The position numbers and the translations under genes are program-made. Positions 16,886-26,678 of a stretch of 50,763 nucleotides of DNA are shown here, one piece after another. Origin of the DNA: an uncultured Bacteroides sp. (lineage in GTDB: Bacteria; Bacteroidota; Bacteroidia; Bacteroidales; Bacteroidaceae); the NCBI GenBank assembly GCA_959606905.1, contig CAUHML010000018.1:1-50763 (forward strand), written 5' to 3'. The notes under the pieces were generated by a model. It was not told the origin of the DNA and made no database searches. It was given only the letters and a program-made list of their open reading frames with translations. Each line of letters starts with the position of its first letter. Positions within the stretch are counted from its first letter, which is position 1.

Positions 16886-18925
16886 TTATTCCGTTTGATC
16901 TGTAAAACGTTTGATTACATTATAAGCGGAAACGATACCCAATTCTCCGGCTTTGCTCAAATCAGAAATACCCAGTTTATTATTACCCAAGAAGATATGA
17001 GTAAGTCCGCGGTTGAAATAAGCGTCAGCAAAATCAGGATTCAGTTCAATAGCCTTATTATAATCTGCAATAGCCGACCGATAATCCTTCAGCATGGCAG
17101 ACACATTGGCACGATTATAATATGCATAAACAAAATCCGGAGCAAGATTAATCACCTTATCCAAATCTTTTCTTACCACCTCATAATCTACCGCAGTTAT
17201 CTCTTTACGTGCATTATCACCAGGAACATCTGTATCGGCAGTTTGTTCAGCCTTCTGATATTCCAACTGCTTGCAACGGATAAGCGCACGCATAAAATAT
17301 GCAGGGAAGAAATCACCGTCCAACAAGATTGTCTGTGTCAAATCGGAAACCGCACTTGAGAAATCCTGTACCAAATAAAAATCAATTGCACGGGCAAAAC
17401 GTTTTGAAGCATTCTTCTCATCATCCACGATAGCTGATGTATGCGTATCAATCAAAGCAAAATGGAATTTCACTTGTTCTTCTGTCAACGGAGCTTCCAT
17501 ATTCGTAATACGAAGACGCTTTGGAAGTACACCCGAGCGATTCAGTTCTTCCACATATTTGTGGAAATTCACCGACCGTTTCACATCACTCATCTTCTCA
17601 TAATAAGTCAAAGCGAACATAGGCTCCAGTGTAATATTCACATTCTTATCCTGCACACGTCCACGATAATCACTTGTATAGCGCTGTTCAGCTTCAGAAT
17701 CATCAGCTATCACTATCTTCCGATAGTTATTCATATTCTTATCTGATTTCTTACGGGTTCTATCTTTATCATCCCCTTCACTGTCCTGATCCGGATTCTG
17801 GTTTTGGGCTACATCTTTATTCGTCACTCCGTTCTGTTTATCCAGTTGAGCCTTCAAGAGTTTAAATTCATCCTGTTCAGCACCCTTCCGGTCCCCTATT
17901 TTCTTTCGGGCTTCAGCACGCTGATAATATCCGGCAAGGAAATTCGGGTGTTGGTTGATAACAGTTGAATAATCCTGTATAGCTCCACGATAATCTCCCG
18001 TCTGTGCACGAAGCAGACCACGATTAAAGATTGCCATCATATTATCCGGCTCCATTTTTATAACAAAGTCGAAATCTTCAATAGCACGGTTATCATCTCC
18101 TACCCTTGCACGCAACAAACCACGGTTATAGTGCCCGATAAAATTATTCGGATCAATATCCAATGCCAAGTCATAATCGCTCATGGCTCCCCTCAGGTTA
18201 TTCTGATGAAATCTGGCCAATGCGCGATTAATATAATTCCCGGCATTCTTAGCACTCAAATGAATAGCACGATCGAAATCAGATTCCGCTTCCCCGTATT
18301 TTGACTGTTGCAACTTGACGATCGCTCTTGCTGCCCATGCGTCCGGATCGTATTTATCCAGTTCAAGAGCTTTATTGAAATCATTCAATGCGGCAATAGT
18401 GTCTTTTTGCTGTAAAGAGACCTCTCCTCTCATCAGGTAAGCGCGAGTATAACGCGGAGATACTTTCAGCAAACTCTCCAAATCTTCTTTTGCCGAATCA
18501 TAATCTTTCTTCTGAATATGTGATAATGTCAGATTATGCCACAAAGTAATGTTCTCCGGATCATAATGCAGCGCTTTCTGATAGTCTTCAATAGCACCGT
18601 CAAATTTACTCTGCCGGATTCTCGCCAGACCACGAATCTGATAAGCACCAACCACAAACGGATTACGTTGAATAGCCGCGTCACAATCCGCCTCCGCTCC
18701 CTGAAAATCTTCCAGATTCAGCTTGGCCAGTGCTCTGAAGAAATAAGGTTCATACAGATAAGGCTTAGCATTAATTACCTGGTTAAAGTACTGGATAGAA
18801 AGTACATAGTCCTCAAAATAAAGAGCGTTCCGGGCTATGGTCATCACCCGGTCCGTATTTATCTGAGCACACACCAATGTGGGGAACAGCATTAAAACTG
18901 TTAGTATTTTTTTAATCATCGACAT
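16886..18925 (-). CDS. Secreted TPR-repeat protein
   Basis: A 679-residue protein with a signal peptide (MIKKILTVLMLFPTLVCAQ, the start may be Met1 or Met3) and at least ten tetratricopeptide repeats, in two blocks (about residues 25-365 and 520-670) separated by a charged linker (GDDKDRTRKKSDKN). Repeats have the usual pattern, such as YYNRANVSAMLKDYRSAIAD. Probably a periplasmic or outer-membrane scaffold for protein complexes. It lies between thrS and def in the same direction; a specific role cannot be given. Confidence 0.85.
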   Translation of the reverse strand: MSMIKKILTVLMLFPTLVCAQINTDRVMTIARNALYFEDYVLSIQYFNQVINAKPYLYEPYFFRALAKLNLEDFQGAEADCDAAIQRNPFVVGAYQIRGLARIRQSKFDGAIEDYQKALHYDPENITLWHNLTLSHIQKKDYDSAKEDLESLLKVSPRYTRAYLMRGEVSLQQKDTIAALNDFNKALELDKYDPDAWAARAIVKLQQSKYGEAESDFDRAIHLSAKNAGNYINRALARFHQNNLRGAMSDYDLALDIDPNNFIGHYNRGLLRARVGDDNRAIEDFDFVIKMEPDNMMAIFNRGLLRAQTGDYRGAIQDYSTVINQHPNFLAGYYQRAEARKKIGDRKGAEQDEFKLLKAQLDKQNGVTNKDVAQNQNPDQDSEGDDKDRTRKKSDKNMNNYRKIVIADDSEAEQRYTSDYRGRVQDKNVNITLEPMFALTYYEKMSDVKRSVNFHKYVEELNRSGVLPKRLRITNMEAPLTEEQVKFHFALIDTHTSAIVDDEKNASKRFARAIDFYLVQDFSSAVSDLTQTILLDGDFFPAYFMRALIRCKQLEYQKAEQTADTDVPGDNARKEITAVDYEVVRKDLDKVINLAPDFVYAYYNRANVSAMLKDYRSAIADYNKAIELNPDFADAYFNRGLTHIFLGNNKLGISDLSKAGELGIVSAYNVIKRFTDQTE

Positions 18926-18995
18926 TTTATACTTGTAAACGAAGCAAAAATAATGCTTTTCGCTTACTTAACAGGGATATAAACGTTTTTTATCT

Positions 18996-19550
18996 TTATT
19001 TCACCTGTTTCATCTTATAGGAACTACGTGCTTTCCCTTTCAACATCGTATTCAATTTGCCTTTTATCATTTGTTTACGAAGTGCAGAGATATGGTCGAT
19101 AAACATTTTACCGTCCAAATGGTCGAATTCATGTTGCATCACACGTGCCAGATAACCTTCCACTTCTTCTTCATGCTCCACAAAATCCTCGTCCATATAT
19201 TTCACACGAATTTTATTTCCTCTTTTCACGGTCTCATGAATACCGGGAAGACTCAGGCAGCCTTCTTCCATACTCACTTCCTCACCTCCTATTTCCAAAA
19301 TATGAGGATTAATATAAGCTTTATTAAAACCTTTAAATTCCGGATAATCTTCTGAAAGCGGGTCCAATGTAATCGTAACCACACGAATGGGTAAACCGAT
19401 CTGCGGAGCAGCCAATCCTACGCCATCGGCATGCACCATTGTTTCAAACATGTTCGCTATCAATTCTTTCAGATTCGGATAATCCGGGGTAATGTCCTCT
19501 GCCACCTTTCTCAATACAGGCTGGCCATATACATAAATAGGTAAAATCAT
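18996..19550 (-). CDS. def: Peptide deformylase
   Basis: A 184-residue iron enzyme that removes the formyl group from new proteins. All three family motifs are present: [19 protein letters not shown] with the metal Cys, and QHEFDHLDG with the two metal His and catalytic Glu. Length is normal. The basic C-terminal tail ([20 protein letters not shown]) is seen in Bacteroidetes enzymes. It follows ruvX in the same direction with a 44-bp gap, so the two are likely co-transcribed. Confidence 0.96.
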   Translation of the reverse strand: MILPIYVYGQPVLRKVAEDITPDYPNLKELIANMFETMVHADGVGLAAPQIGLPIRVVTITLDPLSEDYPEFKGFNKAYINPHILEIGGEEVSMEEGCLSLPGIHETVKRGNKIRVKYMDEDFVEHEEEVEGYLARVMQHEFDHLDGKMFIDHISALRKQMIKGKLNTMLKGKARSSYKMKQVK

Positions 19551-19594
19551 ATTTTTATACTCTACTAAAAATTAAGTTATTCTATGTTCTTCTA

Positions 19595-20011
19595 CTAAAA
19601 ACGTTTACTCTCCAAATATGTTTGCAAAATAATAGTCGCACTTATTTCATCCACCAACGCTTTATTCTGGCGATCTTTTTTCTTCAGCCCTGCTTCCTGC
19701 ATTGTGCGATGCGCCAGAACCGATGTAAAACGTTCATCCACATATTCAACCGGAATATCCGGGAAGAGTTTTTTCAATGAACGAACAAAGGGTTCTATGT
19801 TTTTCATATTTTCCGAAACCTCATTGTTCATTTGCCTGGGTAAACCGACAATGATCCGTTCTACCGGCTCTTTTGCGATATAATCACCGATAAAATTCAG
19901 AAGTTCATGCGTCGGCACTGTTGTCAGGCCATTGGCAATCAACTGCATCGTATCGCTGACAGCTATCCCCGTACGCTTTCTTCCATAATCTATTGCTACT
20001 ATCCTGCTCAT
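19595..20011 (-). CDS. ruvX: Holliday junction resolvase-like RuvX (YqgF)
   Basis: The frame allows a start at 20020, but Met at 20011 gives the standard N-terminus MSRIVAIDYGRKRTGIAVSD, 138 residues. RNase H-like fold with the catalytic Asp in IDYG, IIVGLPRQMNN, VEYVDERFTSVLA and DEISATIILQTYL. The family is linked to pre-16S rRNA 5' end maturation and was first predicted to be a resolvase. It precedes def and follows the ompA terminator. Confidence 0.93.
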   Translation of the reverse strand: MSRIVAIDYGRKRTGIAVSDTMQLIANGLTTVPTHELLNFIGDYIAKEPVERIIVGLPRQMNNEVSENMKNIEPFVRSLKKLFPDIPVEYVDERFTSVLAHRTMQEAGLKKKDRQNKALVDEISATIILQTYLESKRF

Positions 20012-20032
20012 GGGGCACAAAAATACAAAAAA

Positions 20033-20059
20033 AGACGCTTCCTATGAAAGGAAACGTCT
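20033..20059 (-). terminator. Terminator after the OmpA-like gene
   Basis: On the minus strand AGACGTTTCCT pairs with AGGAAGCGTCT, followed by TTTTTTTG. It ends the porin transcript just before the ruvX start. Confidence 0.8.
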
Positions 20060-20085
20060 CTTTTATTCTATTATTTAGATGTATA

Positions 20086-21228
20086 TTATTCTTCAACAAT
20101 AGCTACACGGCTCAGTTTAGCGTCATCATAGAACATATTGCCTACACCACCCTTGTAGTCAACCTTCAACTGAGAAGCAGGAACTCCGAATTCGTTAACC
20201 ATCAGGTCGCGAACAGCTTCAGCTCTCTTCTTACTCAACTTCATGTTGTATTCAGCAGAACCAGTACCCTTGTCAGCATATCCTGTTACAGTAAATGTCT
20301 TGTCAGGATTAGCCTTGATACCCTTAGCCATAGCTTCGATATTCATGTATTCTCTCTTGCTGATATTGCTCTTTCCGATGTTGAATACAACAACAAGACG
20401 TGGAACAAATCCGCCTTCTTTCTTAACGATAACTTCCGGTTTCTTGTTACGTGCTTCAACCAAGTCACGTTTCAGAGATTCGTTTTCACCTTTCAAAGCA
20501 TTTACTCTGTCTCTCATGTCATTCAACTGGCTTTCCGGAACCATTGGTACAGTAGGAACAGCATTCCAGCCGCGTTTCTTGAACTTATAAGTAACACCTA
20601 CTGTCACGCCACCCATTCCTTCTTTGCTAGCGCCACCAAATGCATTTTTCATCAAAAGGCCACGCAATTCTACATTAAGGTCTAAAGCAGGAGACAAGCG
20701 GAAACGGTTGATCAAACCGGCATTTATACCCAAATTCTTCTCACGAGGTTCTGACCATGACACAGCCAAACCAGCTCCTACATAAGGAATAAATGAATAA
20801 ATACGATCTTCATTGTATCCGCACAACATGTTAGAAAGGTTGAACAGAACATCACCATGGAAATTAGCCATATTCCATTTCTGTTTGTAATATCCGTTAG
20901 AATATGTACCACCTTTTGCATACCTAGCGTCAGCAGAAGGAGCTGCTCCCTTAGCTTGAAGACCATTGTATGCAAGACGCAATCCGATTCCCGGAGTAAA
21001 CCACTTACCTACGGCAATATCAAGTGCCGGAGCAAGACGTTTTCCGAAATCAGCTTTACCGTCATTGTCGCCAAAATACATTTGTGCGCCAATACCACCA
21101 CTAATAAACCAGTTAGCACCGAAGCGATTTGTTTCTACGGTATAGCTCTTCGCTGCATTTTCTTTTTCCTGAGCAGGCAGACATACAGAGGCCGCTGCCA
21201 ATAAAATAAACAATAAACCCTTTTTCAT
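20086..21228 (-). CDS. OmpA-family outer-membrane protein
   Basis: A 380-residue protein: signal peptide (cleavage near SVCLPAQEKE), an N-terminal eight-strand-type beta-barrel (about residues 30-215), a short coiled-coil linker (MRDRVNALKGENESLKRDLV), and a C-terminal OmpA peptidoglycan-binding domain with FTVTGYADKGTGSAEYN and LSKKRAEAVRDLM. It resembles the abundant major OmpA-like porins of Bacteroides that tie the outer membrane to the wall. A consensus promoter with a leader of about 115 nt precedes it and a terminator follows, so it is monocistronic. Confidence 0.93.
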   Translation of the reverse strand: MKKGLLFILLAAASVCLPAQEKENAAKSYTVETNRFGANWFISGGIGAQMYFGDNDGKADFGKRLAPALDIAVGKWFTPGIGLRLAYNGLQAKGAAPSADARYAKGGTYSNGYYKQKWNMANFHGDVLFNLSNMLCGYNEDRIYSFIPYVGAGLAVSWSEPREKNLGINAGLINRFRLSPALDLNVELRGLLMKNAFGGASKEGMGGVTVGVTYKFKKRGWNAVPTVPMVPESQLNDMRDRVNALKGENESLKRDLVEARNKKPEVIVKKEGGFVPRLVVVFNIGKSNISKREYMNIEAMAKGIKANPDKTFTVTGYADKGTGSAEYNMKLSKKRAEAVRDLMVNEFGVPASQLKVDYKGGVGNMFYDDAKLSRVAIVEE

Positions 21229-21350
21229 CTCAATTTATTTTAGTAAATAATATATTTCTATATTTTGTCTTACAGGAAATCAACCGACTCCCAAACGTCT
21301 CATGCCTGACAAAGAGACAATAAGCAACTTCCTTTTCTTGAAATTTAATG

Positions 21351-21382
21351 CAAATATAGATATTTAATATAACACAAGCAAA
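21351..21382 (-). promoter_or_regulatory. Promoter of the OmpA-like gene
   Basis: On the minus strand, TTTG (21379-21382), a 20-bp spacer and TATATTTG (21351-21358) are a perfect Bacteroides promoter. This fits high expression of a major outer-membrane protein and predicts a leader of about 115 nt. Confidence 0.75.
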
Positions 21383-21490
21383 AAAACGCGTAAAAAATCA
21401 TTCCCACACAAAAAAATAAGGAATGATAAAAGTGTTATATAACTCCGAAAGAAGACGAAAGGCATTTATTACCAAAGAATTAAAACAAAA

Positions 21491-21526
21491 AAAATAGCCG
21501 GCGATAATTGCATCACCAGCTATTTT
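21491..21526 (-). terminator. Terminator of the sulfate/sulfotransferase operon
   Basis: On the minus strand AAAATAGCTGGTGAT pairs with ATCGCCGGCTATTTT (G-T pairs included) and a T-run follows. It lies 18 bp past the stop of the last operon gene. Confidence 0.8.
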
Positions 21527-21544
21527 ATTTCTTTAATATTATAT

Positions 21545-22513
21545 CTAATAAACCAGTTTCACATTATCAACCCATAATGAATTACCCGGCGAACCGATAT
21601 AGGCTCCTCCATGACTGGACGTAAACTGTATATATATATGTGTAGGCACATCATCTTCATTTCCCCAGGCAACTTCATGAATAGGAACGCTTTCCCCTTT
21701 ACTGTTTACCGTATAGTTTTCGGTAACTTGTAATCGCATCATATGCGCTTTATATTCAGGGCGCCCTGTAATATCACCATACATAATCTCATACGAAGCA
21801 TTATTTTTCCAGTCGGTAGAATGATAATAATAAGTCACCATAGTCCCTATCCGTTTGGCATAAACATTTCCGTTCGCATCTTCCCAACGTTTTTGCAAAA
21901 ACAGAATAGCTGCCGGATAATCTTTTCCGGGCACATCCGTAATCTTACTGAAACCGGTAGCACGGATACGATTCTCCCTGTCCGACATCTTCACTTTATA
22001 ATCAAATTGAAGTGCCACCGGTTTTTTAGTAAACGGCACGCCACATTGCAACATCTTCTGCGGATTCTTAGTACCCTTAATAGGTTCATGCACCGTCCCT
22101 GTAAAAATAGAACCTGCCGCCAACACAGTGATATTAACAAGCCCCAACACTTTCACACTTTCCATGCGTGTATCCAGACGTGCACAATACCCTTCTCCCC
22201 TTTTTTCCGGGAAAACAGACGTATTTGTTTTTGTAATTCCCGCTACCTTTGCCATTACATTCGAAGTACCCCACGGTGAACCACCCATGTTTTTATAAAC
22301 CTGATCTCCTTGAATTACAGCCGTCGGTGCAATCTCATACACATTCTTCGTATTTCCTCCGATAATTCCCGATTCCTTTATCTGCCGGTCTACCCATTGG
22401 TCCATATCTCCAAAAGGAAACATTTCCACTTTATGCTGTGCCAGCAAAGACAAGGAAGAAATAAATGCGACAAAAGTTGTCACCACCAGGCGATGAACGA
22501 TTTTCTGAATCAT
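21545..22513 (-). CDS. PCMD (putative carbohydrate metabolism) domain protein
   Basis: A 322-residue exported protein: signal peptide to about residue 25 (SSLSLLAQ), then a beta-rich domain resembling PCMD, with EGYCARLDTRMESV, AAGSIFTG, and FTSSHGGAYIGSPGNSLWVDNVKLVY at the end, a jelly-roll-like pattern. PCMD proteins are often found with polysaccharide utilisation genes and are thought to bind glycans. Here the gene is last in the sulfate activation operon, 18 nt after the sulfotransferase, so it may bind the sulfated product or its acceptor. That link is inference from position. Confidence 0.75.
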   Translation of the reverse strand: MIQKIVHRLVVTTFVAFISSLSLLAQHKVEMFPFGDMDQWVDRQIKESGIIGGNTKNVYEIAPTAVIQGDQVYKNMGGSPWGTSNVMAKVAGITKTNTSVFPEKRGEGYCARLDTRMESVKVLGLVNITVLAAGSIFTGTVHEPIKGTKNPQKMLQCGVPFTKKPVALQFDYKVKMSDRENRIRATGFSKITDVPGKDYPAAILFLQKRWEDANGNVYAKRIGTMVTYYYHSTDWKNNASYEIMYGDITGRPEYKAHMMRLQVTENYTVNSKGESVPIHEVAWGNEDDVPTHIYIQFTSSHGGAYIGSPGNSLWVDNVKLVY

Positions 22514-22531
22514 TAATACCTTTCCTTTCTT

Positions 22532-23638
22532 TTATAAATTATAATCCCATTGTTTCAAAGCAAAACCCCAGTTTTCTTCTACCAATCGAATTGTCCGGTC
22601 ATCATATTTATATTTATTCTTTTTATATCCTTTCTTACCGCCGACATATTTTTCAATATCTCCACGCGCTTCGGCAAATCCGGGAATAGAGAGTGACTTA
22701 TAAATATCCTCCGTCATTCCCATTGCATCGGCTTCGAAATCCTCAAACTTCACTTCCCTCAGATTACCCTCAGGAATAAACTGCTTGTCCGATTCATATT
22801 TATGATAGAGTTTCGCATAGATAGAAAGGATATTTTCCTCTAATTGTTCATTTCCGATATCCTGCAATTTTAACGGTTGGATCGTATTTGTAAAGAAACT
22901 GCGTGTAGATTCAAATACCGTATACGGATTGCGCATCAGATAAATAAACTTAGCATTCGGGAACATTTTCACCAGTTCCCTCACTCTACCGGTATGAGGC
23001 GGATTCTTGCTAAGGAATTGCGTGCCATGAGTATTCCACAACGAAATCTTTATCAGCTTCGTAAATACTTCTTCAAACACCTTCAACTCCGCATCCGAGA
23101 TATTGTCAAACAACAGATACTTGTCAGCATATTCCTGTTGATATTTCGGCAAGAACCAAAAATTATAATAAGTATAAGGCATCATGTTTGCCAGTGCAAA
23201 TTCTTCTTCCTGCGGCAGGTCTACTGCCAGCTCCATGTTGTCCGTCGGACGTTTATCCGGCATCAGCCAACTCATATTCTTCTTGAAGAAAGGCTGTCCC
23301 CACATCATCAAATGAGGAAACACGGTCTGATAGGTCGTATTATAGCCAAAATGCTTATCACAGGAGAATACATTGTGCACAAAAGTAGTTCCGCTCCGCC
23401 AGTGCCCCAAAATAAACACCGGATCATGCTCCAGCGGTTGATTCGCCAACAACTTCTCATAACGTTTGTCCTGCAATGAGGCCAATGGAGAAAGCAATCG
23501 GCATACAGCCTTTGTCAATCGGTACTTACCCTTATAGGCTGCATCAATTTCACGACCGGCAGTAATTGCTTTAAAAGTTTTCCAGTCGGCACCTACCAAT
23601 GTATTGATCGGAAGTTTATTAAATTCGAGTAATCCCAT
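22532..23638 (-). CDS. PAPS-dependent sulfotransferase, BtSULT-like
   Basis: A 368-residue cytoplasmic sulfotransferase. The 5'-phosphosulfate loop is GHWRSGTTF (residues 78-86), and the 3'-phosphate motif region is FPNAKFIYLMRNPYTVFEST. The family transfers sulfate from PAPS to hydroxyl groups. From memory, the steroid/cholesterol sulfotransferase of B. thetaiotaomicron (BtSULT) sits in a cluster of the same composition, so a steroid, bile acid or other lipid alcohol is the best guess for acceptor. It is 6 nt after cysN and 18 nt before the PCMD gene. Confidence 0.85.
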   Translation of the reverse strand: MGLLEFNKLPINTLVGADWKTFKAITAGREIDAAYKGKYRLTKAVCRLLSPLASLQDKRYEKLLANQPLEHDPVFILGHWRSGTTFVHNVFSCDKHFGYNTTYQTVFPHLMMWGQPFFKKNMSWLMPDKRPTDNMELAVDLPQEEEFALANMMPYTYYNFWFLPKYQQEYADKYLLFDNISDAELKVFEEVFTKLIKISLWNTHGTQFLSKNPPHTGRVRELVKMFPNAKFIYLMRNPYTVFESTRSFFTNTIQPLKLQDIGNEQLEENILSIYAKLYHKYESDKQFIPEGNLREVKFEDFEADAMGMTEDIYKSLSIPGFAEARGDIEKYVGGKKGYKKNKYKYDDRTIRLVEENWGFALKQWDYNL

Positions 23639-23644
23639 ACTTTC

Positions 23645-25108
23645 TTATTTTATTATTTTCACGGCAAAACCCTGGCGTTCCAGTTCTTTCACCGCCTTTT
23701 CTACTGCTTCATAATGTTCGGGGGCGATTCCCAACTTCGACAGATCCAATACAGGAATATCATCCGTATTGCTCATATCCTTCATTTCCACCCGATCGAT
23801 AATCATACCTACCGCAGAAGTATTGTTGGTAATCGGGTCGATCAGGATAAATGAGCCACATGATTTATTCTTCTTATAAGGATCAAAGAACAACTCTTTC
23901 GCGGTTGTCAGCACCACGCAGGCAATCTGATTCAATTGCAAAGGCAGAGTCTCTTTTGTCAACTGTCCATTGTCCGGCGACAGATGTTCCATTGTGTTCA
24001 CATCCACCTTATACTTAATCGTATCAATGCGCGTACGACTCAGATTTGTTGTCTGTTTGATAAAGAACGATTTATTTATATCCATTGGCTCCTCATCCAT
24101 CCATACCAACATTGCTTCAAAGTTACGGTCAACAATCGGCAAGTTATCGGGATGTACCAGCATTTCACCACGGGATACATCAATTTCATCTTCCAGTGTC
24201 AGTGTAACCGACTGTGGAGGGAAAGCATAGTCCAACTCACCGTCATAAGTCACGATACTCTTCACTTTGGACGTCTTTCCTGAAGGCAACGCCATTACCG
24301 TATCCCCCTTACGAACAATACCCGAAGCCACCTTACCACAAAAACCTCTAAAATCCAAATTCGGACGCAGCACATACTGCACCGGGAAACGAAAATCCTC
24401 CAAATTATGGTCATTGTCAATATGAACAGTTTCAAGGAAATCAAGTAAAGAAGTCCCCTTGTACCACGGAGTACGCTCCGACTTATCCACTACATTATCA
24501 CCGTCCAACGCAGAAAGCGGAATACAGTTTACATCAGGGATTCCCAGTGGAGATACAAATTTCTTATACTCCGCAACAATCTCATTGAAACGCTCTTCCG
24601 AAAAATCCACCAAGTCCATTTTATTGACCGCCAATACCACATGTTTGATACCCAGTAAAGACACCAGGAAAGTATGGCGGCGAGTCTGTGTAATCACTCC
24701 TGTGCGTGCATCCACCAGAATAATTGCCAGATTTGCCGTAGAGCCGCCGGTAATCATATTACGGGTGTACTGCTCATGTCCCGGAGTGTCCGCAATGATA
24801 AATTTACGTCCATTGGTGGAGAAGTAGCGATAAGCCACATCAATTGTAATACCTTGTTCGCGTTCAGCCTTCAATCCATCGAGCAGCAATGCATAGTCGA
24901 TATGCTCACCTGCATTTCCTACACGTTTACTGTCGCGTTCCAGCGCATCCAATTGGTCCTCATACAATTTCTTGCTGTCAAACAGCAAGCGACCGATCAA
25001 TGTCGATTTTCCATCATCCACCGAACCGGCTGTCAACAGCCTCAGCAAGTCTTTCTGTTCATCTTTGTCCAGAAAAGCCTTTATATCTAATTTATTATCT
25101 GCCATCAC
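23645..25108 (-). CDS. cysN: Sulfate adenylyltransferase subunit 1 (GTPase)
   Basis: A 487-residue translation-factor-like GTPase; the start may be Met1 or Met2. G1 loop GSVDDGKST (28-36), G3 [12 protein letters not shown] and G4 NKMD are intact. With CysD it makes APS from ATP and sulfate, with GTP hydrolysis driving the reaction. It is not fused to a CysC domain; the APS kinase is a separate gene 0.9 kb upstream. It lies 9 nt after cysD and 6 nt before the sulfotransferase. Confidence 0.96.
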   Translation of the reverse strand: MMADNKLDIKAFLDKDEQKDLLRLLTAGSVDDGKSTLIGRLLFDSKKLYEDQLDALERDSKRVGNAGEHIDYALLLDGLKAEREQGITIDVAYRYFSTNGRKFIIADTPGHEQYTRNMITGGSTANLAIILVDARTGVITQTRRHTFLVSLLGIKHVVLAVNKMDLVDFSEERFNEIVAEYKKFVSPLGIPDVNCIPLSALDGDNVVDKSERTPWYKGTSLLDFLETVHIDNDHNLEDFRFPVQYVLRPNLDFRGFCGKVASGIVRKGDTVMALPSGKTSKVKSIVTYDGELDYAFPPQSVTLTLEDEIDVSRGEMLVHPDNLPIVDRNFEAMLVWMDEEPMDINKSFFIKQTTNLSRTRIDTIKYKVDVNTMEHLSPDNGQLTKETLPLQLNQIACVVLTTAKELFFDPYKKNKSCGSFILIDPITNNTSAVGMIIDRVEMKDMSNTDDIPVLDLSKLGIAPEHYEAVEKAVKELERQGFAVKIIK

Positions 25109-25117
25109 TAATTACAA

Positions 25118-26026
25118 TTAAAAGTATCCTTCACGTTTCTTCTGTTCCATACTCGCGTCCTGATCAAAGTCAATCACACGAGTCGTCCGTTCACTCTTGG
25201 TAGTAGTCATCATCTCCTCCACGATTTCTTCAATCGTAGCGGCACCACTTTCCACAGCACCCGTCAGCGGCCAACAACCTAATGTACGGAAGCGAACCAT
25301 CTTCATTTCAATCCGGTCGCGATATTTTTCCGGCAGACGATCATCATCCGCCATTATCAGGTTGCCATCCATTTGCACCACCGGACGTTCTTTCGCATAA
25401 TATAACGGAACAATCGGAATATTCTCCAAACGGATATACTGCCATATATCCAATTCCGTCCAGTTACTCAACGGGAACACACGGATACTTTCTCCTTTAT
25501 GTACGCGGGCATTATAAATATCCCACAATTCCGGACGTTGATTTTTCGGGTCCCACTGGTGAAACTTATCCCGGAAAGAGAAGATACGTTCTTTCGCACG
25601 CGATTTTTCCTCATCACGGCGTGCACCGCCAAAAGCAGCGTCAAACTTATACTTATCCAGTGCATGAAGCAACGCCTGTGTTTTCATCAAGTCCGTATGC
25701 ACTTTACTTCCATGTGTAAAAGGTCCTACCCCTGCATGAAAAGCCTCCATATTACTTTCTACGATCAGGTTCCATCCATATTTCTTCGCATACTCATCAC
25801 GGAACTGAATCATCTCCTTGAATTTCCATTTCGAATCAATATGCATCAACGGGAATGGTACTTTACCCGGATAAAACGCTTTTTCAGCCAAGCGTACCAT
25901 TACAGAAGAATCCTTTCCAATACTATAAAGCATCACCGGATTCTCAAATTCCGCCGCCACTTCGCGGATGATATGAATAGACTCGGCTTCGAGTTCTTTC
26001 AAGTGGCTTAATTTATATTCTTCCAT
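25118..26026 (-). CDS. cysD: Sulfate adenylyltransferase subunit 2
   Basis: A 302-residue PP-loop ATP pyrophosphatase with the motif [20 protein letters not shown] and the family blocks [16 protein letters not shown] and [15 protein letters not shown]. It adenylates sulfate to APS together with CysN, which follows 9 nt downstream. Length is normal. It comes 27 nt after cysC in the seven-gene operon. Confidence 0.96.
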   Translation of the reverse strand: MEEYKLSHLKELEAESIHIIREVAAEFENPVMLYSIGKDSSVMVRLAEKAFYPGKVPFPLMHIDSKWKFKEMIQFRDEYAKKYGWNLIVESNMEAFHAGVGPFTHGSKVHTDLMKTQALLHALDKYKFDAAFGGARRDEEKSRAKERIFSFRDKFHQWDPKNQRPELWDIYNARVHKGESIRVFPLSNWTELDIWQYIRLENIPIVPLYYAKERPVVQMDGNLIMADDDRLPEKYRDRIEMKMVRFRTLGCWPLTGAVESGAATIEEIVEEMMTTTKSERTTRVIDFDQDASMEQKKREGYF

Positions 26027-26053
26027 TACTAAAATAATGATTTTATTCTTCTA

Positions 26054-26662
26054 CTAAACACTTCTTTTTACTTTGGGCAAAACCAGCTCCAACAAGCAAT
26101 TCACCGATTCTTCCAGTGTCAGTTTGGAAGTATCCAATGACAATGCCGGATGTTCGGGAACCTCAAACGGTGCAGAAATTCCGGTAAAATTCCGAATTTC
26201 CCCCTTACGTGCCTTGGCATAAAGCCCTTTCACATCTCGTTTCTCGCACTCCTCCAACGGGGTACTCACAAAAATCTCCAGAAAGTCATCCTTACCGATA
26301 ATATTTGCAGCCATTTCCCGGATATCGTTATTAGGACTGATGAATGCCGCAATTGTAATAATGCCACTATCCAAAAAGAGCTTTGAGACCTCAGCTATGC
26401 GACGGATATTCTCCACCCGGTCAGTTTCGGAAAATCCGAGGTTATTATTGATACCACTACGAATATTATCCCCGTCAAGGATACGGCAAAGCAATCCTCG
26501 CTTATGAAGTTCACGCTCCAGTGCGATAGCAATCGTACTTTTGCCCGATCCGCTCAATCCGGTAAACCAGATCATCACACTATGTTGCCCCAAAAGTTCC
26601 TCTTTGTCCTGCCGTGTCATCATGCGGTCAAATATAGGATATATATGATTCTTTTCTTCCAT
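26054..26662 (-). CDS. cysC: Adenylylsulfate kinase
   Basis: A 202-residue P-loop kinase (WFTGLSGSGKSTIA) that phosphorylates APS to PAPS. Family motifs LDGDNIRSGINNNLGFS, AFISPNNDIR and the lid region VKGLYAKARKGEIRNFTG are present. In this operon no PAPS reductase is seen, so its PAPS most likely feeds the sulfotransferase at 22532-23638 rather than cysteine synthesis alone. It is 16 nt after the transporter gene and 27 nt before cysD. Confidence 0.95.
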   Translation of the reverse strand: MEEKNHIYPIFDRMMTRQDKEELLGQHSVMIWFTGLSGSGKSTIAIALERELHKRGLLCRILDGDNIRSGINNNLGFSETDRVENIRRIAEVSKLFLDSGIITIAAFISPNNDIREMAANIIGKDDFLEIFVSTPLEECEKRDVKGLYAKARKGEIRNFTGISAPFEVPEHPALSLDTSKLTLEESVNCLLELVLPKVKRSV

Positions 26663-26678
26663 TTATAAATTCGTTTTA